Positions 45,681 to 55,817 are shown, counted from the stretch's first letter. The stretch: DNA of 64,000 bases from Rahnella sikkimica (GCF_002951615.1 NZ_CP019062.1:1860001-1924000), one strand, 5' to 3'. Translations and numbers: made by a program. The notes: generated by a model from the letters alone, not told the origin.

Positions 45681-47576
45681 TTATCCTAAATAATAGCGCC
45701 CCTTCCCGCTTTGTTTCGCCCGGTACATGGCGGCATCGGCGCGGGCCATCAGCGTATCCGGCAGCAACGGCTGACGCGCACGCCCCACGGCAACACCGAT
45801 ACTTGCCGACAACGCCACCGGCACGCCGCCCACGCGTTCGATGCCGTGCAAAGCACTCATCAGGCTGATACAAATCCGGCTGACATCATGTTCCGTATTC
45901 ACCAAATGCCCGAGTAAAACCGTAAATTCATCGCCAGCCAGCCGCGCCACGATATCCTGCGAGCGCAGATTGTCGCGCAAGGTATGACCGAAAAACTTCA
46001 GGATCAAATCGCCAAATTCATGCCCGTAGGTGTCGTTGTAAGCTTTAAAATTATCAATATCTAAAAAGAGTAATGCGATGTCTTTATCTGCTTTTTCTTG
46101 TTGTTTTGCGGCATAAATCAGTGACTGCTGGAACGCGCGCCGGTTTGGCAAACCGGTCAGTGAATCATGGTTGGCCTCAAACTCAAGCTGCGCCTGAAGT
46201 TCTTTGATTTCGCTGATATCCGTGGAAAGACCGTAATAACCGTTGCGGACATCATCGCAGGGGATCAGCGTGGTGTGCAGAACGCCGCCTTTTCCGTGAC
46301 GGGGATCTTCGGGTAATTCTATTTCATAGCTGACCGTCATGCCCTGCAAAACCTGCCGGATGTAAGGCTGAATTTTTTCGTAACTCTCATACCCGACCAC
46401 ATCCCTGACCTGCTGGCCGTTCACTTTGTTTTCTTCCACGCCGTACCAGTTCGCGTGAAAATGGTTCACGAACGTATATTGTTCATTGGCATCCACATGG
46501 CAAATCAGGGCGGGAATGTTGTCGGTGATAGCCCTGAGGCGATTTTTGCTTTCGGTCAGTTCACGTTCGCGCGTCAGGCGCTGCGCTATCTCCTGATGGA
46601 GCTGATCCATCGCCATCTGAAGCTCGTGCGTGCGCGCTGCCACGCGGCGCTCAAGGTCTTCCTGCAAGGAATACAGCGCCTGTTCGATATGCTTACGTTC
46701 AGTGATATCGCTGATGACGACGATATAGTGATGGGCATCACCGGCGGCATTACGCACCAGAGACGCCGTCAGCGTAACCCAAAGCGTGCCGCCGTCAGCG
46801 CGCTGCAACAATTTTTCAACGCTGAAACTGTTGATTTCACCCGACAGCAGACGCGGAACCAGAATATTTTCGGCATAAAGGTCGTCCGGGTGCGTCACAT
46901 CATGCAGCAGGCAAGTGCGCAACTGATGTTCGCCGTAACCCAACATATTGCAAACCTGGGGGTTGATACGTAACCAGCGCCAGTCGAGCGCCACCAGTGA
47001 AAAACCAACCGCCGCGTGGGCAAACGTCTGCTCGAATAATGCTTCGCTTTTTGCAAGGTTGTCTTCCACACGCGCGGTGTACTGGCGATTTTCGAGATGA
47101 AAAATATAGCTCTGCACCAGCGCGGTCATGTCCAGCAAGGTCTGTTGATCTTCATCGCTCCACGCCCGCGTGCGGTCGTCAATCAGGCAAAGCGCACCCA
47201 GCGCGACGCCCTCTTTTGAGTACAGTGCGCAGCCTGCGTAGAAAACGATGTGAGGTTCGCCGGAAACCAGTGGATTATCGTGAAATCGCAAATCCAGCCG
47301 GGCATCCCTGATGATAAGCGGGCTTGACTGGAGGATCGTGTGACCACAGAACGAGGTGTCGCGGGGGGACTGCTTGATATCCACGCCGGTATGGGACAAA
47401 AACCACTGCCGGTCGGCATCTATCAGTGAAACAACGACCGCCTTGGCCTGAAACTGACGGGCGGCCATCCGGGTAATGCGGTCGATTTCCTCAATTCTGG
47501 GGGAATCTACTATGCCCAGAGAAGCCAGTATGGCAAGACGAGCTTGTTCATCAACTGCCTGTTGAGGGACTAACAT
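45681..47576 (-). CDS. GAF-PAS-PAS diguanylate cyclase
   Basis: A 631-residue sensor enzyme making cyclic di-GMP. Residues 1-160 form a GAF domain with the TSFCGHTI and FYAGCALYS blocks of enteric GAF-GGDEF proteins. PAS domains follow at about 175-295 and 345-460, joined by a coiled coil. The GGDEF domain (465-631) has intact metal ligands in LFLDIDNFK and NDTYGHEFGD, AGDEF at 547-551 in place of GGDEF, and an inhibitory-site RxxD (RSQD, 538-541) five residues before it. Activity is likely, since AGDEF is found in active cyclases. No membrane segment, so cytoplasmic. Signal unknown. Confidence 0.92.
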   Translation of the reverse strand: MLVPQQAVDEQARLAILASLGIVDSPRIEEIDRITRMAARQFQAKAVVVSLIDADRQWFLSHTGVDIKQSPRDTSFCGHTILQSSPLIIRDARLDLRFHDNPLVSGEPHIVFYAGCALYSKEGVALGALCLIDDRTRAWSDEDQQTLLDMTALVQSYIFHLENRQYTARVEDNLAKSEALFEQTFAHAAVGFSLVALDWRWLRINPQVCNMLGYGEHQLRTCLLHDVTHPDDLYAENILVPRLLSGEINSFSVEKLLQRADGGTLWVTLTASLVRNAAGDAHHYIVVISDITERKHIEQALYSLQEDLERRVAARTHELQMAMDQLHQEIAQRLTRERELTESKNRLRAITDNIPALICHVDANEQYTFVNHFHANWYGVEENKVNGQQVRDVVGYESYEKIQPYIRQVLQGMTVSYEIELPEDPRHGKGGVLHTTLIPCDDVRNGYYGLSTDISEIKELQAQLEFEANHDSLTGLPNRRAFQQSLIYAAKQQEKADKDIALLFLDIDNFKAYNDTYGHEFGDLILKFFGHTLRDNLRSQDIVARLAGDEFTVLLGHLVNTEHDVSRICISLMSALHGIERVGGVPVALSASIGVAVGRARQPLLPDTLMARADAAMYRAKQSGKGRYYLG

Positions 47577-47740
47577 AATGCACTCTCAATGATTACTGGT
47601 GGAGATTCCTCCAAGTTTACTGTGTTTAACCGGAAAACCGGCCCTGATTCCGCCCTGCGGAGGCAAAATTCAGAATAGTGACAGATCACGAAATGCGTAT
47701 GAATTTAACAAAAAACGTACAAACCTTGACAAATCAACCA

Positions 47741-48772
47741 TTAAAGCGAGCTGACCCAATTCACATGTGTGGCATCAGCCTGACCGGATTGTTCTGCATC
47801 ACGGCGGTATTTCTCCCGCATTTCCGAGGGTGTGGTGCCATAAAACTCATGGAAATACCGGCGCAACGCGCTCAGTTCAAGACCGCAATGACGTGCAATA
47901 GCCGCCAGGCTTTGGTCGGACATCGAAGATGTCCGTAATAATCGTTTTGCCAGCAACAGGCGACGGCTGCGGATAAATTGCGCAATACCGCCCATCGGCT
48001 CGAATAACCGGTACAATCCGGAACGCGATATCGCGAAGTTTTTGCACAAAATATCGATGCTGACCGGCTTGCTAAGATGTTTCTCAATATACAAACAAAT
48101 CCTTTCCAGCCGCGCACTTTGCTCAAACGGATGTTCGACTTTTTTGCCTGCCACCAGATGCAGCGTTTGTAAAAACACCGAAGCAGCCCCTTCGCCGGTG
48201 CTGAGGATTTCCTGCTCAGTCATCTGGTCAAAGACCTGCACCATCGTGGCAAAGTGGGTGCGTAAAATGATGTTCACCGGCGAAGTCGCCGGAATACGTT
48301 TGCCGTGCAGTGAGGCAATATCAACATTAAAATTCAGGCTGTGCTTGGGCATAATAATGTACTGATACGAGCCCAAACGTGGCTTGCGGTCACCGGGATA
48401 GACGTGGATTTTGATCGGCTGCGACATATCTTGTATCAGGATATCACCCTGACTGAGCACGAAATCTTCCCCAAAACACTGGCATGACATTCCACCGACG
48501 ACCACGATAAAAATCACGATATGATCAGGCATCGAAAACAGGTTGCCGTATTGACGGCTGATATCGTGTTCACTGACCGTCAGCACGCCGCCGATAACGC
48601 GGCCAAAATTATAGCCGGTAACGCCCCAGTCAAATTCTTCGCGGTGACGGTCAGGCAATTCCAGTTTAAATCCGGCGCTGGACATCCCGTCTTCCCATTC
48701 GTAAAAACGGGTTTCGAAGTCCTGGTAAATGTTGGCACCGTCAACGATTTTTCTTGAGGATGAATCGCTCAT
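47741..48772 (-). CDS. AraC-family transcriptional regulator
   Basis: A 343-residue regulator. The N-terminal two thirds resemble the AraC-binding-like domain of FeaR/EutR-type proteins (HREEFDWGVTGYNFGRVIGG near residue 40). The C-terminal 100 residues form the double helix-turn-helix: RICLYIEKHLSKPVSIDILCKNFAISRSGLYRLF, then SLAAIARHCGLELSALRRYFHEFYGTTPSEMREKY. The start at 48772 (MSDSSSRKIV) follows GGTGAG. The inducer and target genes are unknown; no catabolic genes adjoin it. Confidence 0.9.
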   Translation of the reverse strand: MSDSSSRKIVDGANIYQDFETRFYEWEDGMSSAGFKLELPDRHREEFDWGVTGYNFGRVIGGVLTVSEHDISRQYGNLFSMPDHIVIFIVVVGGMSCQCFGEDFVLSQGDILIQDMSQPIKIHVYPGDRKPRLGSYQYIIMPKHSLNFNVDIASLHGKRIPATSPVNIILRTHFATMVQVFDQMTEQEILSTGEGAASVFLQTLHLVAGKKVEHPFEQSARLERICLYIEKHLSKPVSIDILCKNFAISRSGLYRLFEPMGGIAQFIRSRRLLLAKRLLRTSSMSDQSLAAIARHCGLELSALRRYFHEFYGTTPSEMREKYRRDAEQSGQADATHVNWVSSL

Positions 48773-49078
48773 TATCTCACCGGAAATTAAGATTATTCTG
48801 AAACGATAATCTACGTCATACTGTGAAATCAATCCTCAGCAGCAATGGGTCATACTTTTTCACCAGAAACCGCTCTTTCTCACACGTCCGGCCAGCCCGC
48901 CTAAAAGGCAGTAATATCAGTCGATAAGCAGGGTTATTCAACGGATTGATTGCGCGTTTAGTCCGCGATAATAAATTTTTAATCGGTTACTATCGCATTT
49001 ACGTTTTTCACTTTTGTGATTTGCTATCCTTTTTAACGACACCAACCCATTTTTCACGTAACCCACCAGGAAATATCG

Positions 49079-49348
49079 ATGGATAAAGGAAAAGTCCTGA
49101 ATGAAGGACGTCAGCTCAAGCGCCTGAATGCTGAAACCCGCAGACAATTACATATGCATAAATGGTTTGCCATCGTGGCGGCTCTCGACTGTATGCTGGT
49201 CATTTTCTACGATCAGGATATGCGTAATATCGTTTTCTCCGCAGGTGTATGCGTGGTCTGTACCTATTTATGGCTGAAAGGCAGAAAACGATCACGCAGC
49301 TATCGCCGTGAATGGGATGAAAAATTCGGTACAAAAAAACACCTCTGA
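49079..49348 (+). CDS. Small membrane protein of unknown function
   Basis: An 89-residue protein I do not recognise. It has a basic N-terminus (MDKGKVLNEGRQLKRLNAETRR), two hydrophobic segments (about residues 28-44, FAIVAALDCMLVIFYD, and 50-66, IVFSAGVCVVCTYLWLKG) and a very basic tail (GRKRSRSYRREW). Both ends are expected in the cytoplasm. AGGA lies seven bases before the ATG. It lies between an AraC regulator and c-di-GMP genes. Confidence 0.7.
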   Translation: MDKGKVLNEGRQLKRLNAETRRQLHMHKWFAIVAALDCMLVIFYDQDMRNIVFSAGVCVVCTYLWLKGRKRSRSYRREWDEKFGTKKHL

Positions 49349-49542
49349 GCCCTTGCCCCCGGCTATCCCTGCCCTTCCCTCATTCATTTCATAAAGAAAT
49401 TCCTATTTTTCACGAAAGTGTTTCTGTTCGACCGTCATAATCGGCCAAAATAACATCTGTCGCGCCCGCAAATAATAATGCCTGCAACTTATGCCTTCAG
49501 GTATTTATCAAAACCTTCCCCGGTTGATTATGCTGACGCCAT

Positions 49543-49650
49543 TCCTCACCGCTGGTGGGTATTTCGGTCACTCCCGTTACTCAGGGCACAAGCTCACACA
49601 TATTGATTCAGGCAGATCATGCTTTGTATCGGGCTAAATTCGCGGGTTAG
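49543..49650 (+). pseudogene. Remnant of a GGDEF-domain gene (C-terminal end)
   Basis: One frame of this otherwise empty stretch reads HSSPLVGISVTPVTQG, then continues TSSHILIQADHALYRAKFAG, then a stop and N. This is the characteristic end of a GGDEF domain (typically SIGISxYP...LIxxADxALYxAKxxGRN). A TAG stands where the Arg or Lys of GRN would be. No GGDEF motif or upstream part remains, so only the tail of a lost diguanylate cyclase gene survives. The rest of 49349-49860 shows no gene. Confidence 0.8.
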
Positions 49651-49860
49651 AACCTGATTGCGCTGAGTTGATCGTTATTCACCCGAACATTATATCGAAT
49701 ACATTACTTAGGGCATGATAACCAATTGAATTTTAAAATTTAATAACAAGGGTAATAATCTCATCCAAATGTGAGTAATAATTGCAAAAACAACCTGATG
49801 AGTTTACTGGCTAAAAAATGGCGTCAGGACACACTCATTTCCTGCTCGGGGTATTAACTC

Positions 49861-51534
49861 ATGCTTACTGATATTGCGATATGCCAGGCAGTTCTTGATG
49901 CTCTTCCCGAAGCGACGGTACTCAAAGACGATCAACGCAAACTGGTATTTTTGAATCAAAAAGCCAGTGAGTTTTATGGACGTACACGGGATGAGCTGAT
50001 TGGTCAGGATGTCTCGTTTTTTACCGATTCTGAGCAGGCTGCCCGTCAGCGTGAGCGTGACGATGAAGTGCTGGCCACCGGTGAAAAAACGGTGAATGAA
50101 GAAACGCTGGTCGATCCTTCCGGTAAATGCCGCAATGTGCTGGTACGTAAGTCACGCGTTACGCTGGAGACGCGCTATTTCATTCTGACATCCATCATGG
50201 ATATCTCGCTGCTGCGCAGTTCAGAAGCCCAAATCCGTTACCTTGCGCGGCACGATGTCTTAACCGGTCTGCCAAACCGGACGGCATTGAGTGAAGAACT
50301 GAGCCAGATTGCAGCGCAGCGCATGTATCGTCCCGAGCCTTATGCCCTTTTCCTGCTGAATCTGAACGACTTTAACTACATCAACGATACCTACGGCTAT
50401 CAGGCCGGTGACGCCATTTTATGCGAATTTGGTCAACGTTTGCGTAACGAAGTGGGGAATAATGGTACCGTTTCGCGTATTGGCGGCGACGAATTCTCCA
50501 TCATTTTGCGTAATAACCCGACCAGTGAAATGGCCAATAATCTGGCCCTCGAAATTCTGGTGATGATGCGCCAGCCGTTTACGCTGACGCGCGCCAATCC
50601 GATGATCACGATTTCTTTCGGTATCGTGATGTTTGGTGCTGAAAATATTACTGCCGGTGAAATTATGCGCCGGGGCAACACCGCGTTGCTGGAAGCTAAG
50701 CAGCGCGGCAAAAATATGTTCTCGTTCTATTCAGAATTGCTGGATGCCAGCAGCGTCAGTAAACGCATTATGGTGAAAGCGCTGGCCGAATCACTGGCAA
50801 AAGACGGCGATTTAACCTGCGTTTATCAACCTATTTTGCGCAGCAGTGATGAAAAAGTGGTGTGTGTCGAGGCCCTCGCACGCTGGAACCACGGCGTGCT
50901 CGGGCAGGTTTCGCCTGTGCAGTTTATTGCACTCGCCGAAGAAACCGGGCTGGTTATCCAGTTGGGTGAAATTGTCCTGCGTCAGGCATGCCGCGATATC
51001 AAAAACTTTGAACAGCTTAATCTGGCGATCAACGTTTCCGCCGTACAACTTGGCGAACCGGATTTCGGCCCGCGTTTTCTGGCCGTGCTGGAACAAGAGG
51101 ATTTTCCGCCCTCCCGGCTTGAACTGGAACTGACCGAAACCTCGGTCATGAACGCCAATCCGACCAGCCTCAGTCAGCTGGCAAAACTGCGTAAACTGGG
51201 CGTCAAGATCTCTCTGGATGATTTCGGTACAGGCTATTCCAGCCTGAGTTTGCTGAAAGATATCTCGGTGGACAGCGTGAAAATTGACCGTTCGTTTGTG
51301 CAGTACGTCACAGAAGTGAATGATACTGCCGCTATCGTCACGGCGGTTTCTCAGCTCGGCAATAAAATGCATCTCAACGTGATTGCGGAAGGCGTGGAAA
51401 ATCAGCTGCAAAAATCTTTCCTGGTTTCAGCGGGTTGCTCACATTTGCAGGGGTATCTGTTTTCCCGCCCCGTGACCGTCGAAGTGTTAAAAAGTTTATT
51501 GAGTAATGAAATGGATATGTTAGCCAGTACATAA
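49861..51534 (+). CDS. PAS-GGDEF-EAL protein, probably a c-di-GMP phosphodiesterase
   Basis: A 557-residue cytoplasmic protein. PAS domain at 1-120, GGDEF at 125-290, EAL at 300-550. The GGDEF signature (208-212) is intact, but the metal-binding strand reads LLNLNDF (N167-L-N169) where active enzymes have D-x-D, and the late ADxAL motif is GNTAL, so cyclase activity is doubtful. The EAL domain keeps EAL (337-339), NVSAVQL, ELTET, DDFGTGYSSL, KIDRSF, AEGVE and QGYLFSRP, all expected for phosphodiesterase activity. No RxxD inhibitory site precedes GGDEF. It may act as a GTP-sensing phosphodiesterase; inferred. Confidence 0.92.
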   Translation: MLTDIAICQAVLDALPEATVLKDDQRKLVFLNQKASEFYGRTRDELIGQDVSFFTDSEQAARQRERDDEVLATGEKTVNEETLVDPSGKCRNVLVRKSRVTLETRYFILTSIMDISLLRSSEAQIRYLARHDVLTGLPNRTALSEELSQIAAQRMYRPEPYALFLLNLNDFNYINDTYGYQAGDAILCEFGQRLRNEVGNNGTVSRIGGDEFSIILRNNPTSEMANNLALEILVMMRQPFTLTRANPMITISFGIVMFGAENITAGEIMRRGNTALLEAKQRGKNMFSFYSELLDASSVSKRIMVKALAESLAKDGDLTCVYQPILRSSDEKVVCVEALARWNHGVLGQVSPVQFIALAEETGLVIQLGEIVLRQACRDIKNFEQLNLAINVSAVQLGEPDFGPRFLAVLEQEDFPPSRLELELTETSVMNANPTSLSQLAKLRKLGVKISLDDFGTGYSSLSLLKDISVDSVKIDRSFVQYVTEVNDTAAIVTAVSQLGNKMHLNVIAEGVENQLQKSFLVSAGCSHLQGYLFSRPVTVEVLKSLLSNEMDMLAST

Positions 51535-51658
51535 AAACCGCTACCATAAGCACCATAGATAACTCAAAACGCCTTATTAATTCATTCAATTGGCGCTCGT
51601 CCCTGTTTTACTGACATGATCCGAGGCTGATAAAACACGCCGTTTAAGGAATCACAAC

Positions 51659-52525
51659 ATGTCATCGTTTTCAGGTATCTGGGTCCCGCTGGTCACGCCT
51701 TTCCATCAGGGTGAGATCGACTTTGCTGCACTCAAGTCACTATGCGCCCGGTTCCTCAAACGGGGTGTGGACGGCGTTGTCGTCTGTGGTACGACCGGCG
51801 AAGCACCAATGCTGACCAAAGAAGAACAACTTCAGGTGCTGGACGCCGTCCTGGAAATCGTTCCAGGCCAGCAGGTCATCATGGGACTCTCCGGCACGCA
51901 TATGCCCGTGATCCGCGCCATGCAGGACGCCATTTTAGAGCGCCCTGTCGCCGGTCTGCTCATCCCTGCGCCTTACTATATCCGTCCGTCTCAGGCCGCA
52001 CTGGTGACCTGGTTTACCGAAATTGCCGACCATTCGACGGTGCCAGTGGTGGTGTACAACATCCCTTACCGCACCGGCGTACATATGGAACTGGAAACCC
52101 TGCGCCAGCTGGCTAAGCACCCGCAGATTACCGCAGTGAAAGATTGCGGTGGCAGCATTGATCTGACGCTTTCGCTGATCGCAGACGGCGAGCTGGATGT
52201 GCTGTGTGGCGAAGATGTGCAGATCTTCTCGACGTTAAGTCTGGGTGGCGCTGGCGCGATTGCGGCATCCTCACATATCTTCACGGAGGAGTTCGTTGCG
52301 CTGATTAACCAGTTCAAAAAGCAGGATATTGTGGCCGCCCGCAAGATATTCTTCGGCCTTCTGCCGATGATCCGTCTGATGTTCTCTGCCCCTAATCCGG
52401 CAGCCATTAAGTACGCCCTGTCGCTTGACGGGCTGATGGACAACGAGCTGCGTTCACCGATGCTGCCTGCGCCGGAAAATGTCGAACACGCCATTCGCGA
52501 TTTCCTGAACCAGCGCTCCCGCTGA
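51659..52525 (+). CDS. Dihydrodipicolinate synthase/N-acetylneuraminate lyase-family aldolase
   Basis: A 288-residue class I aldolase of the DapA superfamily. The pyruvate-binding loop CGTTGEAP lies near residues 43-50, the catalytic Tyr in VVYNIPYRTG near 133-142, and the Schiff-base Lys in ITAVKDCGGS near 160. It opens GIWVPLVTPF as DapA does. It may be a second DapA or an aldolase for a related 2-keto acid; the sequence does not decide. A stem-loop (52533-52559) without a T-run follows its stop. Confidence 0.87.
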   Translation: MSSFSGIWVPLVTPFHQGEIDFAALKSLCARFLKRGVDGVVVCGTTGEAPMLTKEEQLQVLDAVLEIVPGQQVIMGLSGTHMPVIRAMQDAILERPVAGLLIPAPYYIRPSQAALVTWFTEIADHSTVPVVVYNIPYRTGVHMELETLRQLAKHPQITAVKDCGGSIDLTLSLIADGELDVLCGEDVQIFSTLSLGGAGAIAASSHIFTEEFVALINQFKKQDIVAARKIFFGLLPMIRLMFSAPNPAAIKYALSLDGLMDNELRSPMLPAPENVEHAIRDFLNQRSR

Positions 52526-52724
52526 TTTCACCGGATGACGGGCAAAACGTCCGTCATCCCCTGCGTGATAAAGTGAACAATTGAACGCCCCGTCACAATT
52601 AAATCACTGACTTTTGCTCCCGCCGGTTCTAGGATAGAAGCAGACCTTATATCGCCGTGCAGCTGTTTCCCGAAGCCGAAATGTTTCGCGGGCACAGACT
52701 GGTCGCTCATCCAATGGAGTGTTT

Positions 52725-53330
52725 ATGAAACTGTATTACAAACCCGGTGCCTGTTCCCTTTCTCCACATATTGTCCTGCGTGAAGCGGGTCTGGATTTCA
52801 GTATTGAGAAAGTCGATCTGGCGACCAAGAAGACGGAAACCGGTGATGACTTCCTGACCGTGAACCCGAAAGGGCAGATCCCGACGCTGCTGCTCAGTGA
52901 CGGCAGCATTCTGACCGAAGGCGTTGCCATCGTTCAGTATCTGGCTGACCAGAAACCTGACCGCCAGCTGATGCCGGAGCAAGGTACGCTGGCCCGCTAT
53001 CACGCGCTGGAATGGCTGAACTATATTGCGACCGAGCTCCACAAAGGTTTTTCGCCGCTGTTCAACCCGAAAACGCCTGACGAATTCAAAGCGCTGACCC
53101 GCGAAGCATTGAGCAAAAAATTTGCGTACGTGAATGAATCTCTGAAAGGTCACCCCTTCCTGCTGGGTGCACGTTTCAGCGTAGCCGATGCGTATTTGTT
53201 CACCGTGATGGGCTGGGCGAAAGCGCTGAAGTTTGATTTCACGGCGCTGACCGAGCTGAATGCTTATCTGGAGCGCGTTGCAGCGCGTCCGGCGGTTGAC
53301 GCGGCCATGAAGGCTGAAGGCCTGAAATAA
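52725..53330 (+). CDS. gstA: Glutathione S-transferase GstA
   Basis: A 201-residue beta-class GST, the same length as E. coli GstA. It begins MKLYYKPGACSLSPHIVLRE with Cys10, which in beta-class GSTs forms a mixed disulfide with glutathione. NPKGQIPTLL holds the cis-proline and LTEGVAIVQYLAD the glutathione-contact turn. GGAG lies five bases before the ATG at 52725, so the earlier in-frame ATG is rejected. It converges on pdxY, as the E. coli cluster dtpA-gstA-pdxY-tyrS suggests. Confidence 0.96.
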   Translation: MKLYYKPGACSLSPHIVLREAGLDFSIEKVDLATKKTETGDDFLTVNPKGQIPTLLLSDGSILTEGVAIVQYLADQKPDRQLMPEQGTLARYHALEWLNYIATELHKGFSPLFNPKTPDEFKALTREALSKKFAYVNESLKGHPFLLGARFSVADAYLFTVMGWAKALKFDFTALTELNAYLERVAARPAVDAAMKAEGLK

Positions 53331-53345
53331 GCGTTTCGTAGACTC

Positions 53346-53385
53346 AAAAAATGCCCCGGCTGAATGTTCAGTCCGGGGCATTTTT
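53346..53385. terminator. Terminator between gstA and pdxY
   Basis: AAAAATGCCCCGG / CCGGGGCATTTTT with a 13-base loop, flanked by A and T runs. It serves gstA and probably also pdxY from the opposite strand. Confidence 0.9.
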
Positions 53386-53432
53386 ATTGAAACGTGAAGC
53401 CACGTCTTACACACGGCAGGCTCTTGCGGGGA

Positions 53433-54293
53433 TTACAGTTTGACCGCAGGGAAATGATGTTCCGGTTTCACCATTTTGTCCTGCGCAGCGACAATTTGCA
53501 GCTCGTACTCGCCCATCGCATGGGTGGTCAGCATCACTTCGTAAACGGCGGCGGTTACATGCTCCAGCGCTTTATCCAGCGCCTCACCTTTGAGCAGATT
53601 CACCAGCAGCAAACCGCTGGTCAGGTCACCCACGCCAACAGGCTGACGCACGCCGAAATCGACCAGCGGCCGGTCGATGTGCCAGGCTTCATCCGCCGTC
53701 ACCAGCAGCATTTCAAAACGATCGCTGTGATATCCCGCGCGGCTAAGATGTTTCACCAGCACAATTTTCGGGCCTTTGGCGATAAGCTCGCGCGCCGTGG
53801 CAACGGCTTCCTCAACGCTTGCCACCGCATGGCCGCTGAGCAGTTCCAGCTCCAGCAGGTTCGGTGCAACGATATCGCAGTTCACCAGTGCCTGATTGCA
53901 GTGGAACTCCGCCACGCCCGGCGCCACGATACAGCCTTTCTCGGGATGCCCCATGACCGGATCGCAAAAATACCAGGCATTGGGATTCGCTGCTTTCACC
54001 TTCCGGACAATCTCCAGAATGCTCTGCCCCTGTTCCGGCGAGCCGATATAACCGCTCAGCACGGCGTCGCAGTCTTTCAGACGATCGATTTGCGCAATAC
54101 CCTGCGCAATTTCGGTCAGATGGCTGGCGGGCATCACGCACCCGGTCCAGTGCCCGTACTGGGTGTGGTTGGAAAACTGAACCGTATTCAGCGGCCAAAC
54201 GTTTGCGCCCATGCGACGCATAGGGAACTCAGCCGCGCTGTTGCCGGCGTGCCCAAAAACAGTATGTGACTGGATAGAAAGAATGCTTTTCAT
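53433..54293 (-). CDS. pdxY: Pyridoxal kinase 2
   Basis: A 286-residue ribokinase-fold kinase of the vitamin B6 salvage pathway, phosphorylating pyridoxal. It begins [27 protein letters not shown], the PdxY opening; the late motif [15 protein letters not shown] near 220 carries the anion hole and catalytic Asp. Length equals the E. coli enzyme. It lies downstream of tyrS as in E. coli, with a terminator between. Confidence 0.97.
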   Translation of the reverse strand: MKSILSIQSHTVFGHAGNSAAEFPMRRMGANVWPLNTVQFSNHTQYGHWTGCVMPASHLTEIAQGIAQIDRLKDCDAVLSGYIGSPEQGQSILEIVRKVKAANPNAWYFCDPVMGHPEKGCIVAPGVAEFHCNQALVNCDIVAPNLLELELLSGHAVASVEEAVATARELIAKGPKIVLVKHLSRAGYHSDRFEMLLVTADEAWHIDRPLVDFGVRQPVGVGDLTSGLLLVNLLKGEALDKALEHVTAAVYEVMLTTHAMGEYELQIVAAQDKMVKPEHHFPAVKL

Positions 54294-54351
54294 GAGGGAT
54301 TTCCGATAGCAGCGTCATCGGTGGATGGCGGAATAGCTGAGATCACAGGTC

Positions 54352-54376
54352 AAAACGGGGAGCATTTCGCTCCCCG
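54352..54376 (-). terminator. Terminator of tyrS
   Basis: On the minus strand, CGGGGAGC-GAAAT-GCTCCCCG followed by TTTTG, 18 bases after the tyrS stop. Confidence 0.85.
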
Positions 54377-54394
54377 TGGTGCCGGTCGTAAAAC

Positions 54395-55669
54395 TTATGC
54401 CCAGAGCAGCAGGGTGTAGTTCTTTTTACCGCGACGCAGCAAGGTGTAGCGGCCGAACAGGCGGTCATTGTCAGTAAAACTGTACTCGGTGTCAGTTTGT
54501 TTTTCACCGTTAACGGACACGGCGTTTGACGAAATCATGGTACGCGCCTGACCTTTGGACGGCGCCATACCGGCGATCACCAGCGCCTGTTGCAGGTCGG
54601 TATCACGCGGCACTTCAAACAGCTCCAGGCCGTCCTGCGCCAGCTGACCAAAATCGACTTCGGTCATTTCGCTCAGGGAACCGGAGAACAGGCTCTGCGT
54701 GATGCGTTTTGCGGCAGCCAGACCCTCTGCGCCATGCACCATGCTGGTGACTTCTTCGGCCAGAACGTATTGCGCGCGCGGCGCTTTACCGCTGTTTTTG
54801 TCTTCTTCTTCCAGCGCATTAATGTCTTCAATGCTCATAAAGGTGAAGAATTTCAGGAAGCGGTAAACGTCAGCATCTGCGGTGTTGATCCAGAACTGGT
54901 AAAATTTGTACGGACTGGTTTTCTTCGGATCCAGCCAGACTGCGCCGCCTTCGGTTTTACCGAATTTCGTGCCGTCAGCTTTAGTGATCAATGGAACGGT
55001 CAGGCCGAAGACCTGTTTCTGGTGCATACGGCGGGTCAAATCGATACCGGACGTAATGTTGCCCCACTGGTCAGAACCGCCAATCTGCAAGACCACCTGA
55101 TGGCGGTTGTACAGTTCGGAGAAATCGTAACCCTGCAGCAGGTTGTAAGAGAATTCGGTGAAGGAGATGCCGCTGTCATCACGGTTCAGACGCTGTTTCA
55201 CCGCTTCTTTGTTGATCATCTGATTAACGGAGAAGTGTTTACCGATATCACGCAGGAAAGTCAGCACGTTCATGCCGCCAAACCAGTCGTAGTTGTTCGC
55301 GGTAATGGCGCTGTTTTCGCCACAGTTGAAATCCAGGAACGGAGAAACCTGCTGGCGGATTTTCTCAACCCACTCGTTGACCGTTTCGTTGGTATTCAGT
55401 TTACGTTCAGTGGCTTTAAAGCTCGGATCACCGATCAGGCCGGTCGCACCGCCGACCAGCGCAACAGGTTTGTGGCCGTTCAGCTGGAAGCGTTTCAGGC
55501 ACAGCAATGGCACCAGATGACCCAAATGCAAGCTGTCTGCGGTAGGATCGAAACCGCAATAGAGTGCAATTGGCCCTTGCGCCAGTTGCTCAGCTAACGC
55601 GTCTTCATCCGTTACCTGGGCAACGAGGCCCCGCTCTTGCAATTGTTTAATCAGGTTGCTGCTCGCCAT
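54395..55669 (-). CDS. tyrS: Tyrosyl-tRNA synthetase
   Basis: A 424-residue class I aminoacyl-tRNA synthetase, exactly the E. coli length when started at [14 protein letters not shown]. The HIGH-type motif is HLGHLVPL near residues 45-52, the KMSKS-type motif is KFGKT near 234-238, and the tyrosine/tRNA region [10 protein letters not shown] is present. The C-terminal S4-like domain is seen in [21 protein letters not shown] longer upstream frame exists but lacks family support. Confidence 0.98.
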   Translation of the reverse strand: MASSNLIKQLQERGLVAQVTDEDALAEQLAQGPIALYCGFDPTADSLHLGHLVPLLCLKRFQLNGHKPVALVGGATGLIGDPSFKATERKLNTNETVNEWVEKIRQQVSPFLDFNCGENSAITANNYDWFGGMNVLTFLRDIGKHFSVNQMINKEAVKQRLNRDDSGISFTEFSYNLLQGYDFSELYNRHQVVLQIGGSDQWGNITSGIDLTRRMHQKQVFGLTVPLITKADGTKFGKTEGGAVWLDPKKTSPYKFYQFWINTADADVYRFLKFFTFMSIEDINALEEEDKNSGKAPRAQYVLAEEVTSMVHGAEGLAAAKRITQSLFSGSLSEMTEVDFGQLAQDGLELFEVPRDTDLQQALVIAGMAPSKGQARTMISSNAVSVNGEKQTDTEYSFTDNDRLFGRYTLLRRGKKNYTLLLWA

Positions 55670-55817
55670 CAAAGACTCCGTTTGTATGTACTGAATGTGT
55701 GCAGATTCATGTCTGACATCATGCCGCGCATGTGCCTTTTCTCTCACCTTTACGGGGAACGACATAGAATAAAGCGCTCGTCGTCCGAGCGCTAGGGAAT
55801 CGCGTTTTTTTTCGTGG

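Noticed and set aside
54590..55597. A 335-residue open frame antisense to tyrS
   Set aside because: Shadow of a highly biased essential gene; no family features.
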